The notes beneath the pieces were generated by a model. The model saw only the letters and a program-made list of their open reading frames with translations, ran no database searches and was not told the origin of the DNA. A DNA stretch of 11,659 nt from Porphyrobacter sp. Its GTDB lineage: Bacteria > Pseudomonadota > Alphaproteobacteria > Sphingomonadales > Sphingomonadaceae. The position numbers and the translations under genes are program-made. Position 1 is the first letter of the stretch; every line of letters begins with the position of its first letter. Location: positions 1-11,659 of the forward strand of contig JAGKSZ010000155.1 of NCBI GenBank assembly GCA_018991295.1. Direction: 5' to 3'. Shown piece after piece: positions 5,385 to 11,659 of the stretch.

Positions 5385-7010
5385 TTACGCCTTCGCCAGT
5401 GCTTCGGCAATCAGCGCGCGGGTGGGGGCGATGCCATAGAGCGCGATGAAGCTGCCCATGCGCGGGCCCTGTTCCGAACCCAGAAGGGTTTCATAAAGCG
5501 CCTTGAACCAGTCCCGCAGGGAGGCAAAGCCGAACTCCTCGATCTTGCCGATTTCATAGACAATGGTCTGCAATTCCTCCGCGCCCATGGCCGGGTCTGC
5601 CGCTTCGAGCGCTGCATCAAGTGCCTGCAAAGCCGCCACTTCGCCGCCCACCGGGGACCGCTTTTCCAGCGTCGGGGCGACGAAATCGCAGGTGTAGGCA
5701 AGCGCCCTGTCCACCAGCGCATCAAGCGCAGGGTGCGCGGCCGGATCGGCGTTCTCGACATAATTGCCAAGGTAGGACCACACCGCCTCACGCGTCGCGC
5801 CTGCGCCCAGCACCCCTACAAGATTGAGCAAGAGGCTGAAGGGCACGGGCAAGCTCTCGCCCTGCCCCGGTGCATCGGCGCCATCGTGATGTTCGTTCGC
5901 GCGCAGCAGATGCCACACCGGATTGCCGAGCCGCTTGTCCACGTCCTGCGCCGGGATGGCGGCACGGAACTGCCAGTAATCATCCACCGCCTTGGGGATG
6001 ACGCCCGCGTGCAATTGCTTGGCGCTCTTGGGGTTGGCGAAGATGTAATAGCCGAGGCTTTCCGGGCTGCCATATTGCAACCACTGCTCGATCGAGAGGC
6101 CATTGCCCTTGGACTTGGAGATCTTCTCGCCCTTGGCGTCGAGGAACAGCTCGTAGATCAGGCCCTCGGGCTTGCGCCCGCCGAGCACGCGGGCGATCTT
6201 GCCCGACTGGATGCCGCTGTCAGTCAGATCCTTGCCATACATCTCGTAATCGACGCCGAGCGCGACCCAGCGCATCGCCCAGTCGACCTTCCACTGCAGC
6301 TTGGCACCGCCCGACAGGATGCTGTGGGTGATCGTCTCGCCCTCATCCTCGAACGATACGAGCCCCGCATCGGGATCAACAACCGTCACCGGCACCTGCA
6401 GCACGATCCCAGACTTGGGACTCACCGGCAGAATCGGCGAATAGGTCGCGGCGCGCTCGGCACGCAGCGTCGGCAGCATGATGTCGAGAATATCCTGATT
6501 GTGGCGCAGGACATTCTTCAAAGCATCGTCGAACGCGCCCGACCGATAGCGTTCGGTCGAGCTGACGAATTCATATTCGAAGCCGAAGCGGTCGAGAAAT
6601 TCGCGCAGCATCGCATTGTTGTGATGCGCAAAACTCTCATATTTGCCGAAAGGATCGGGAATCGCGGTGAGCGGCCGACCCAGATGCTCGCGCAGCATGT
6701 CGCCGTTCGGCACATTGTCGGGAACCTTGCGCAGCCCGTCCATATCGTCGCTGAACGCCACGAGGCGCGTCGGCGCGCCGCCCGTCAGCGTTTCATAAGC
6801 GCGCCGCACCATCGTTGTGCGCAGCACTTCGTTGAAGGTGCCGATGTGCGGCAGGCCCGACGGACCATAGCCGGTTTCGAACAGCACCGGCGCGCCGCCC
6901 GGCTTGCCGTCGGGATAGCGTTTGATGAGCTTGCGCGCTTCCTCGAACGGCCAGGCCTTGGACGTTTGCGCGGGCTCGCGCAGCGAAGGATGAAGGTGCA
7001 AGTCGGTCAT
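5385..7010 (-). CDS. lysS: Lysyl-tRNA synthetase, class I
   Basis: A 541-residue class I enzyme (LysRS1, sometimes named lysK) that activates lysine with ATP and charges tRNA-Lys in the cytosol. The class I signatures are present: the HIGH-equivalent PHIGT within GYGPSGLPHIGTFNE (H55, G57) and the KMSKS-equivalent KISKS (296-300). Length and the helical C-terminal region fit LysRS1, and none of the class II motifs 1-3 are seen. Most bacteria use an unrelated class II enzyme; the class I form is typical of archaea, spirochaetes and many alphaproteobacteria, so it is a useful taxonomic clue. ATG 7010 is chosen because the MTDLHLHPSLRE start fits the family; the frame continues upstream to 7088 without resembling it. 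It heads a two-gene unit with DUF1003 and diverges from the PilZ gene. Confidence 0.95.
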   Translation of the reverse strand: MTDLHLHPSLREPAQTSKAWPFEEARKLIKRYPDGKPGGAPVLFETGYGPSGLPHIGTFNEVLRTTMVRRAYETLTGGAPTRLVAFSDDMDGLRKVPDNVPNGDMLREHLGRPLTAIPDPFGKYESFAHHNNAMLREFLDRFGFEYEFVSSTERYRSGAFDDALKNVLRHNQDILDIMLPTLRAERAATYSPILPVSPKSGIVLQVPVTVVDPDAGLVSFEDEGETITHSILSGGAKLQWKVDWAMRWVALGVDYEMYGKDLTDSGIQSGKIARVLGGRKPEGLIYELFLDAKGEKISKSKGNGLSIEQWLQYGSPESLGYYIFANPKSAKQLHAGVIPKAVDDYWQFRAAIPAQDVDKRLGNPVWHLLRANEHHDGADAPGQGESLPVPFSLLLNLVGVLGAGATREAVWSYLGNYVENADPAAHPALDALVDRALAYTCDFVAPTLEKRSPVGGEVAALQALDAALEAADPAMGAEELQTIVYEIGKIEEFGFASLRDWFKALYETLLGSEQGPRMGSFIALYGIAPTRALIAEALAKA

Positions 7011-7088
7011 CGGGCGCCCATAGCGGCAAGCGCCCCCGAATCGAAAGGCAAAATTGTCCGCACACCGCAACGGAACCGCGCCAGACAT

Positions 7089-7106
7089 GGTTACGCCAAA
7101 TTAACC
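7089..7106. promoter_or_regulatory. CtrA-like half-site / inverted repeat ahead of the PilZ gene
   Basis: GGTTA (7089-7093) and TAACC (7102-7106) form an inverted repeat with an 8-base spacer; the right arm contains TTAACC (7101-7106), a perfect CtrA half-site. The left half is only GTTA at the N7 spacing, so this is at best a weak CtrA site. It lies 22 bases before the PilZ start in the 118-base lysS/PilZ divergent region. Confidence 0.25.
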
Positions 7107-7128
7107 ACGTCCGTCCTAGCCTCGGGCC

Positions 7129-7497
7129 ATGACGAGTCCCCACACTCCCATCACCCGCGCTCACAAGCGCACCCCGGTCACGATCGAGGTGGTCGTCAAC
7201 GGCGTGCTCAACCAGATCGAAGGGCGCATCTGCGACCTTTCGGAAGGCGGCGCCCGCATCGACGGCGCGAGCATGCCGGCGCGATCCCGCTGCGAAATCC
7301 ACTATGGGGGCCAGGTCGTCTATGCGATCGTCATGTGGTCGGAATTCGACCGCATGGGCGTGCGCTTTCCCTACGAGCTGTCGCACGGACCGCTGTTCAA
7401 CGCACTCGAACGCGCGCGCGGCGCCGCCAGCGCGCATCCTGCGCAGATATTTCTGTCCAACCGCAGCGCAGGTTTCGGACGGCGCGGGCTGAGCTGA
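7129..7497 (+). CDS. PilZ domain protein (probable c-di-GMP receptor)
   Basis: A 122-residue single-domain PilZ protein. Both parts of the c-di-GMP binding signature are intact: R10xxxR14 (RAHKR) and DLSEGGARI (D36, S38, G40 or G41 as the D/NxSxxG motif). The following strands, RCEIHYGGQVVYAIVMWSEFDRMGVRF, match the rest of the six-stranded barrel. Such proteins usually transmit the c-di-GMP level to motility, cell-surface or cell-cycle machinery; the partner is unknown. The C-terminal 25 residues are outside the domain and look disordered. ATG 7129 has no strong ribosome site. The gene is divergent from lysS and ends four bases before the stop of the convergent NTF2-like gene. With the degenerate GGDEF protein it is one of two c-di-GMP-related genes here. 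Confidence 0.88.
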   Translation: MTSPHTPITRAHKRTPVTIEVVVNGVLNQIEGRICDLSEGGARIDGASMPARSRCEIHYGGQVVYAIVMWSEFDRMGVRFPYELSHGPLFNALERARGAASAHPAQIFLSNRSAGFGRRGLS

Positions 7498-7501
7498 GCG
7501 A

Positions 7502-7936
7502 TCAGAAGGGCGCGATGGTGACGCCGTCGCGCTCATTGTCCCAGATCATCGCCATGATACGCCACCCGCGTTCGGGATCTTTGAATAGCTGGATCGAATT
7601 GATGCCGCGCCTCTCGGGCAGGGGGTCGTCGAGCGCCGAACGCGCTTCATAAGCACTCCATACGTGCGCCATGTTGCCGAGTACGTCGATCCGCCGCGCA
7701 ATTTCGAGCTCAAAGAAATCATTCTCGGCAAAGAAGGGCGTCGTATCGCGAGCATAGTCGGCGAGGCCCATGCTACGAAATATCGCGCGGCCATCAGCAT
7801 CAACGCCCGTTCGTATCTGACGCGCATCGGGATGGAAGCAATTATCCTGGCGCGACCAGTCGCGCGGCCCCTTCGGGCCCGAAATCATCGCATACATTTC
7901 GTCGACTACCGCGCCGATCGCAGCCTCTTCACCCAT
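7502..7936 (-). CDS. NTF2/SnoaL-like fold protein
   Basis: A 144-residue protein with the cone-shaped alpha+beta fold of the NTF2/SnoaL superfamily. An N-terminal helix (AAIGAVVDEMYAMI) leads to DWSRQDNCFHPDARQI, a helical stretch around GLADYARDT, then strands ARRIDVLGNMAHVWSAYEAR, RRGINSIQLFKDPERG and the typical end WRIMAMIWDNER. Family members include small isomerases, hydratases, dehydratases and many proteins without known ligands; no reaction can be assigned. There is no signal peptide. ATG 7936 is supported by GAGGGG (complement of 7944-7949) seven bases upstream. It is tail to tail with the PilZ gene and divergent from the helicase gene across 124 bases. Confidence 0.82.
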   Translation of the reverse strand: MGEEAAIGAVVDEMYAMISGPKGPRDWSRQDNCFHPDARQIRTGVDADGRAIFRSMGLADYARDTTPFFAENDFFELEIARRIDVLGNMAHVWSAYEARSALDDPLPERRGINSIQLFKDPERGWRIMAMIWDNERDGVTIAPF

Positions 7937-8060
7937 TGTGTCGCCCCTCTCATCAATCGCCCGCCGAAGGATGGTCGTTTTTCACGCCGCTGCAACCCGA
8001 AAGCGTGTCATATTGATTGCCCGCCTTGCCGCGTTCGCCTTTTGTGCCTAGCGTGGGGCA

Positions 8061-10808
8061 ATGGCGCCCGATCCGCTCTCCCTCCCCGCAATCCACGCGA
8101 GCCATATCGGCATCTGGATCGCCGACGCCTCGGGCCGCGTCCAGCGCGTCGGACGCGGCGAAGCGATCGCGGCGGTCGCGGCAACTCCGCATGTCCTGCT
8201 CGGCGCGACGCTGACAGGCGACCGGCTCGGCTATCCCGAGCTGTCGGGGCTCGATCTGCTCGAACTCTTCGCCTTCCTGTTTCCCGCGCGCTTTGCGGTG
8301 CCGACGCCGGCGGGCATCGCCGCCGCGACGGACATCGCCCCGCCCGCTAGCGAAGCCGATGTTGCGGCGTTCCTGCCGCGCGCCGCCGCAGCGATGCTCG
8401 ATCGCGCGGGCGATGCCGCGTGGCCCGAGCGCGAGGGCGCGTGGCACGGCCTGCAGGCGCTGTCGCGCCAGCGCTGGCCGTGGGCGCCGCTTCTGCAGCC
8501 GCGCATCGGCGCGCCTGAACGCAGCGAGCGCTGGCTGTTCGCGCGGCTGCCCGAATGGGAGGAAACTGCCCCGCGCCCGCAGCCGCGCCAGGTAACGGTC
8601 AATCCCGACGATGTGACCGCCCGGCTCGACGGGCTCACCGGCGATGGCGCCGAACGCCGTGCGGGACAGCGCGACTATGCCCGCGCCGCCACCGCGATCT
8701 TCGAACCGCGCGAACGCCGCGACCGACCGCAGATGCTGGTCGCCGAGGCGGGCACGGGGATCGGCAAGACGCTGGGCTATCTCTCCCCCGCCAAGCAATG
8801 GATCGATCAGTCGGGCGGCAGCGTCTGCGTGTCGACCTATACCAAGGCTCTGCAACGCCAGCTCGCGCGCGAGACCGAGCGGCTGTATCCCGATGCACGC
8901 ACGCACCGCGAAAAGGTGGTGGTGCGCAAGGGACGTGAAAATTATCTCTGCCTGCTCAATCTCGAGGATGCGCTGCAAGGCGGCTTTTCGGGCCGCGCGG
9001 CCGTTCTGGCGCAGCTCGTCGCGCGCTGGGCTGCGTATACGCGCGACGGCGACATGGTTGGCGGCGATCTGCCCGGCTGGCTGCCCGCGCTGTTCCGCCG
9101 CAACGGCACGACCGCGCTGACCGATCGGCGCGGCGAGTGCATCTATGCGGGCTGCCCGCATTTCCGCAAATGCTTCATCGAACGCTCGACCCGCGCGGCA
9201 GCGCAGGCCGACATCGTCATTGCGAACCATGCGCTGACGATGGTGCAGGCCGCCCGGCCCCGCGACGGCGGCGCCCCCGCAACGCGGCTGATCTTCGACG
9301 AAGGCCACCATCTGTGGGATGCCGCCGACAGTATGTTCGCCGCTGCGCTCACCGGGCAGGAAGCGATCGAGATCCGCCGCTGGGTGTTGGGGCCGGAGGG
9401 CAAGTCGCGCGGCCGCCGCCGCGGTCTCGCGGCGCGGCTGGCCGATGTCGCAAGCTATGACGAGGCTGGCGACAAGGCGATTCACGCGGCGATCGAGGCC
9501 GCGGGCCAGCTTCCCGGCGACGGGTGGCTCGTGCGCATTGCCGAGAACGACCCCTGGGGCGCGATCGAGCGGCTGCTCGTCGCCGCACGCGGGCAAGTCT
9601 ATGCACGCGGCACCGATCCGAAAAATGCCGACAGCGGCTATGGCCTTGAAACCGAACTTGCCGATCCCGGCCCCGATCTGGTGGCGGCTGCCGCCGACGC
9701 GAGCGATGCGATCGAGGCACTGCTGCGGCCGCTGATGACGCTCGGCAAGCGGCTCGACGCGTTGGTCGATGATCCGCCCGACTGGCTCGACGGACAGGCC
9801 CGCGCCCGCGTCGACGGCGCCCGCGCCAGCCTCGGCACGCGCATCGACACGCTCGGCGCGTGGCTGTCGCTGCTAGGGCGCGTCGGCGGCCCGGCCGATC
9901 CCGACTTTGTCGACTGGCTGGCGGTCGACCGCTTCGACGGGCGCGAATATGATATCGGCCTGCACCGCCACTGGCTCGATCCGGCGCGCCCCGTCGCCGA
10001 TATCGTCTACGCGCCGGCGCAGGGCGTGCTCGTCACCTCGGCGACGTTGCGCAGCGGCGCGCAGGCGACCGGCGATGCAGGAAGCGGCTGGACTGACGCG
10101 GATATCCGCACCGGCGCACGGCACATCGACGGCGGCGTCCGCCATTTCGCGGTCCCGAGCCCGTTCGACTATGCGCGGCAGGCCGAGGTGCTGATCGTCA
10201 CCGACATCGCGCGCGGCGATCTTCCCGCCCTTGCCGGCGCCTACAGCCGCCTGATTGAAGCATCGGGTGGCGGCGCGCTCGGCCTGTTCAGCGCGATCCG
10301 CCGGCTGCGCATCGTCCACGCCCGCATCGCCGACCGCCTTGCGCGCGCCGGGCTGCCGCTCTACGCCCAGCATGTCGACCCGCTCGACACCGGCACCCTC
10401 GTCGACATCTTCCGCGCCGATCCGCACGCCTCGCTGCTCGGCACCGACGCGCTGCGCGACGGAGTCGACGTGCCCGGTGAATCGCTTCGGCTGGTGATCA
10501 TGGAAGGGGTGCCATGGCCACGCCCGACGATCCTTCACGCGGCGCGGCGCGCGGCGCAGGGCGGCGGCGCCTATGACGACGGCGTCATCCGGGCCCGCAT
10601 CGGGCAGGCGTTCGGCCGCCTGATCCGCCGCGCCGACGATTTTGGACAGTTCGTCATGCTGTCGCCCAGTTTCCCGTCGCGGCTGCTCAGCGCCTTTCCC
10701 GCCGGGACGCCCGTCCGCCGCCTGCCACTCGACGAGGTTGTGAACCATGTTGCGGCGGCGAACGGCGAACAGCGAAAAAGAGCGTTTGCTGCCTTTTCAC
10801 CGTCATGA
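8061..10808 (+). CDS. DinG-family (XPD-like) iron-sulphur ATP-dependent DNA helicase
   Basis: A 915-residue superfamily 2 helicase. Motifs in order: Walker A EAGTGIGKT (229-237); four cysteines C297, C360, C365 and C371 (the last three in CIYAGCPHFRKC) that should hold a 4Fe-4S cluster; the DEGH box (413-416); SATL; and motif VI QAFGRLIRR (849-857). Known DinG proteins unwind DNA 5'-to-3', including forked, R-loop and G-quadruplex substrates, and serve in DNA repair and replication-transcription conflicts. About 225 residues precede Walker A, far more than in E. coli DinG, and part of this extension resembles a decayed DnaQ-type exonuclease. ATG 8061 follows GGGG at 8054-8057 very closely, so initiation may be weak. 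SixA follows 70 bases downstream and is probably co-transcribed. Confidence 0.92.
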   Translation: MAPDPLSLPAIHASHIGIWIADASGRVQRVGRGEAIAAVAATPHVLLGATLTGDRLGYPELSGLDLLELFAFLFPARFAVPTPAGIAAATDIAPPASEADVAAFLPRAAAAMLDRAGDAAWPEREGAWHGLQALSRQRWPWAPLLQPRIGAPERSERWLFARLPEWEETAPRPQPRQVTVNPDDVTARLDGLTGDGAERRAGQRDYARAATAIFEPRERRDRPQMLVAEAGTGIGKTLGYLSPAKQWIDQSGGSVCVSTYTKALQRQLARETERLYPDARTHREKVVVRKGRENYLCLLNLEDALQGGFSGRAAVLAQLVARWAAYTRDGDMVGGDLPGWLPALFRRNGTTALTDRRGECIYAGCPHFRKCFIERSTRAAAQADIVIANHALTMVQAARPRDGGAPATRLIFDEGHHLWDAADSMFAAALTGQEAIEIRRWVLGPEGKSRGRRRGLAARLADVASYDEAGDKAIHAAIEAAGQLPGDGWLVRIAENDPWGAIERLLVAARGQVYARGTDPKNADSGYGLETELADPGPDLVAAAADASDAIEALLRPLMTLGKRLDALVDDPPDWLDGQARARVDGARASLGTRIDTLGAWLSLLGRVGGPADPDFVDWLAVDRFDGREYDIGLHRHWLDPARPVADIVYAPAQGVLVTSATLRSGAQATGDAGSGWTDADIRTGARHIDGGVRHFAVPSPFDYARQAEVLIVTDIARGDLPALAGAYSRLIEASGGGALGLFSAIRRLRIVHARIADRLARAGLPLYAQHVDPLDTGTLVDIFRADPHASLLGTDALRDGVDVPGESLRLVIMEGVPWPRPTILHAARRAAQGGGAYDDGVIRARIGQAFGRLIRRADDFGQFVMLSPSFPSRLLSAFPAGTPVRRLPLDEVVNHVAAANGEQRKRAFAAFSPS

Positions 10809-10878
10809 GTTTCCGGCAGAAGGCAGCGCAGCAAGGCTATTGGGCTCAGGGGCTGGCGCAGCGGCGCGGGGAGAGATT

Positions 10879-11430
10879 TTGAAGACTTTGACTATCCTGC
10901 GTCATGCGAAATCGGGCTGGGACGCGACCGTCGAACGCGACTTCGACCGCCCGATCAACGCGCGCGGCCGTCGCGGCGCCGAACTCGTCGGCCAATATGC
11001 ACGGCGGCACGCGATGGCGATCGACCGCATCATCGCCTCGCCCGCGGTGCGCGTGACTGAAACGCTCGATCTGTTTCAGCCTGCCGCGGGAATCGATGCA
11101 ATCGAACCCGATTGGGACCGCCGCATCTATCTTGCCTCGTCTGCGACGCTGATCGATGTCATCCGCGACATGGGCAAGGACTCGCAGAATTTGCTGATCT
11201 CGGGCCATAATCCGGGGCTGGAGGACCTGATCCTCGAACTCGTCCCCGAATCGCCCGACGACGAACTGCGCGCCAAGGTCGAGGAGAAACTGCCGACATC
11301 GGCACTCGCCCGCCTCGAACTCGACATCGCCGACTGGCGCGACCTCGATACAAAGAGCGCGCGTTTCGTCGCTTTCATCCGACCCCGCGACCTCGACGCA
11401 TCACTGTCCCCCGCGATGGACGACGACTAA
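10879..11430 (+). CDS. sixA: SixA-type histidine phosphatase
   Basis: A 183-residue histidine phosphatase of the SixA branch. The catalytic RHG-type motif is RHAKSGW (R8, H9) at the N-terminus, and the second catalytic histidine is H110 in ISGHNPGLED; SPAVRVTET supplies the usual conserved arginine. The acidic stretch DRPINARGRRGAELV is also typical. Known SixA removes phosphate from histidine phosphotransfer domains or the nitrogen phosphotransferase system. The start is inferred as TTG 10879, preceded by GGGGAG at 10868-10873, because the family begins with K-T-L-x-I-L-R-H-A-K. The frame runs upstream to an ATG at 10747, which would overlap the helicase gene by 62 bases and add 44 residues unlike the family. 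It probably shares a transcript with the helicase. Confidence 0.88.
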   Translation: MKTLTILRHAKSGWDATVERDFDRPINARGRRGAELVGQYARRHAMAIDRIIASPAVRVTETLDLFQPAAGIDAIEPDWDRRIYLASSATLIDVIRDMGKDSQNLLISGHNPGLEDLILELVPESPDDELRAKVEEKLPTSALARLELDIADWRDLDTKSARFVAFIRPRDLDASLSPAMDDD

Positions 11431-11442
11431 GGGATTTGACAA

Positions 11443-11466
11443 TTGTGGGGTGGAGAGCCGCCACAA
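11443..11466. terminator. Weak inverted repeat between sixA and the convergent partial gene
   Basis: TTGTGG (11443-11448) pairs with CCACAA (11461-11466); an alternative stem GGTGG/CCGCC lies inside. There is no T-run on either side. It sits between two converging stop codons, where a bidirectional terminator is expected, but support is thin. Confidence 0.2.
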
Positions 11467-11486
11467 GCCTTACCTTCAGTTCGATC

Positions 11487-11659
11487 TCATGCAATTCCGT
11501 GTTCGGCGACTTTGATTAGCAGGTCGGCACCTTCTTTACGGTTAGCTGTTTCTGGCATTCCCTTGCTTATGAGATCGCCAAGCTTCTCTGCGAGAGGACT
11601 GCATTTCTGAAAGCGATACAGATTCGCTTCACCGTTTGCAGGTTCAATATCGGTGGACC
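11487..11659 (-). CDS. C-terminal end of an unidentified protein (5' end outside window)
   Basis: On the minus strand the frame is open from the right edge to a TGA at 11487-11489, giving 56 residues that read like a real protein: NGEANLYRFQKCSPLAEKLG, then a helical stretch ending KEGADLLIKVAEHGIA. I do not recognise the family. The sequence looks soluble and alpha-helical. By hand count its GC is 85 of 173 (about 49%), against 43 of 60 for a sample line of the helicase gene, and its codons often end in A or T, so it may be acquired DNA. The other minus-strand frames close sooner. It converges on sixA with 56 bases between the stops. Confidence 0.5.
   Translation of the reverse strand, partial: STDIEPANGEANLYRFQKCSPLAEKLGDLISKGMPETANRKEGADLLIKVAEHGIA

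Noticed and set aside
7007..7021. A five-codon upstream frame (Met-Gly-Ala-Arg-stop) whose TGA overlaps the lysS ATG
   Set aside because: Such a short frame is expected by chance and has no clear ribosome site; no attenuator-like structure accompanies it.
5349..7652. A 767-codon plus-strand open frame across lysS and the PilZ gene
   Set aside because: It is a shadow of the high-GC third codon positions of lysS; it would overlap two clearly identified genes and has no recognisable domain.
7950..8025. Similar segments CAATCGCCCGCC and GATTGCCCGCC in the region ahead of the helicase gene
   Set aside because: They are short, imperfect and widely spaced; this is likely chance in GC-rich DNA.
7953..9596. 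A 547-codon minus-strand open frame antisense to the helicase gene
   Set aside because: The helicase frame has all its motifs and cysteines; the antisense product is low-complexity Arg/Ala with no family features.
11436..11441. TTGACA resembling a -35 box after sixA
   Set aside because: No matching -10 element lies 16-18 bases downstream, and no plus-strand gene follows within the window.

Overview
The window is GC-rich, densely packed chromosomal DNA that looks alphaproteobacterial, most likely from the order Sphingomonadales (Erythrobacter, Porphyrobacter or Sphingopyxis type). This placement is an inference. It rests on a class I lysyl-tRNA synthetase, an RcnB-family protein, a DinG-type helicase with a long N-terminal extension, PilZ and degenerate GGDEF proteins, and a CtrA-like box. 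I see no rRNA, tRNA, CRISPR array, transposase or prophage genes.

Layout from left to right. Bases 3-740 hold the 3' end of the ribosomal ABC-F factor gene ettA, followed by a strong hairpin. A full TTAA-N7-TTAA box (799-813) lies ahead of a short membrane-anchored protein with a degenerate GGDEF domain (889-1536). That gene meets, tail to tail, a flavin-binding PNPOx-family gene (1538-2125, minus). The 177-base divergent region 2126-2302 carries several inverted repeats and leads to an exported, Arg-rich, internally repetitive RcnB-family protein (2303-3529), which ends in a clear intrinsic terminator. A prolyl-4-hydroxylase-like 2-oxoglutarate/Fe(II) oxygenase (3649-4314) abuts a convergent gene for a secreted SH3-like four-cysteine protein (4315-4746, minus). 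Next is a minus-strand pair, class I lysS (5385-7010) and a DUF1003 membrane protein gene (4856-5374), separated by 10 bases. A PilZ gene (7129-7497) diverges from lysS and converges on an NTF2/SnoaL-like gene (7502-7936, minus). A DinG-family iron-sulphur helicase (8061-10808) and a SixA-type histidine phosphatase (10879-11430) close the confidently annotated part. The last 173 bases hold the C-terminal end of an unidentified minus-strand gene at about 49% GC, well below its neighbours.

Most genes are ordinary core or conserved genes, and I found no complete undescribed defence or metabolic system. Five things deserve a second look: the 11-residue repeats in the RcnB-like protein; the cluster of inverted repeats in front of it; the CtrA-like box ahead of the degenerate GGDEF gene, with a half-site ahead of the PilZ gene; the N-terminal extension of the helicase, which may be a decayed exonuclease domain; and the compositional break at the right edge. 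No stretch longer than 300 bases lacks a gene.
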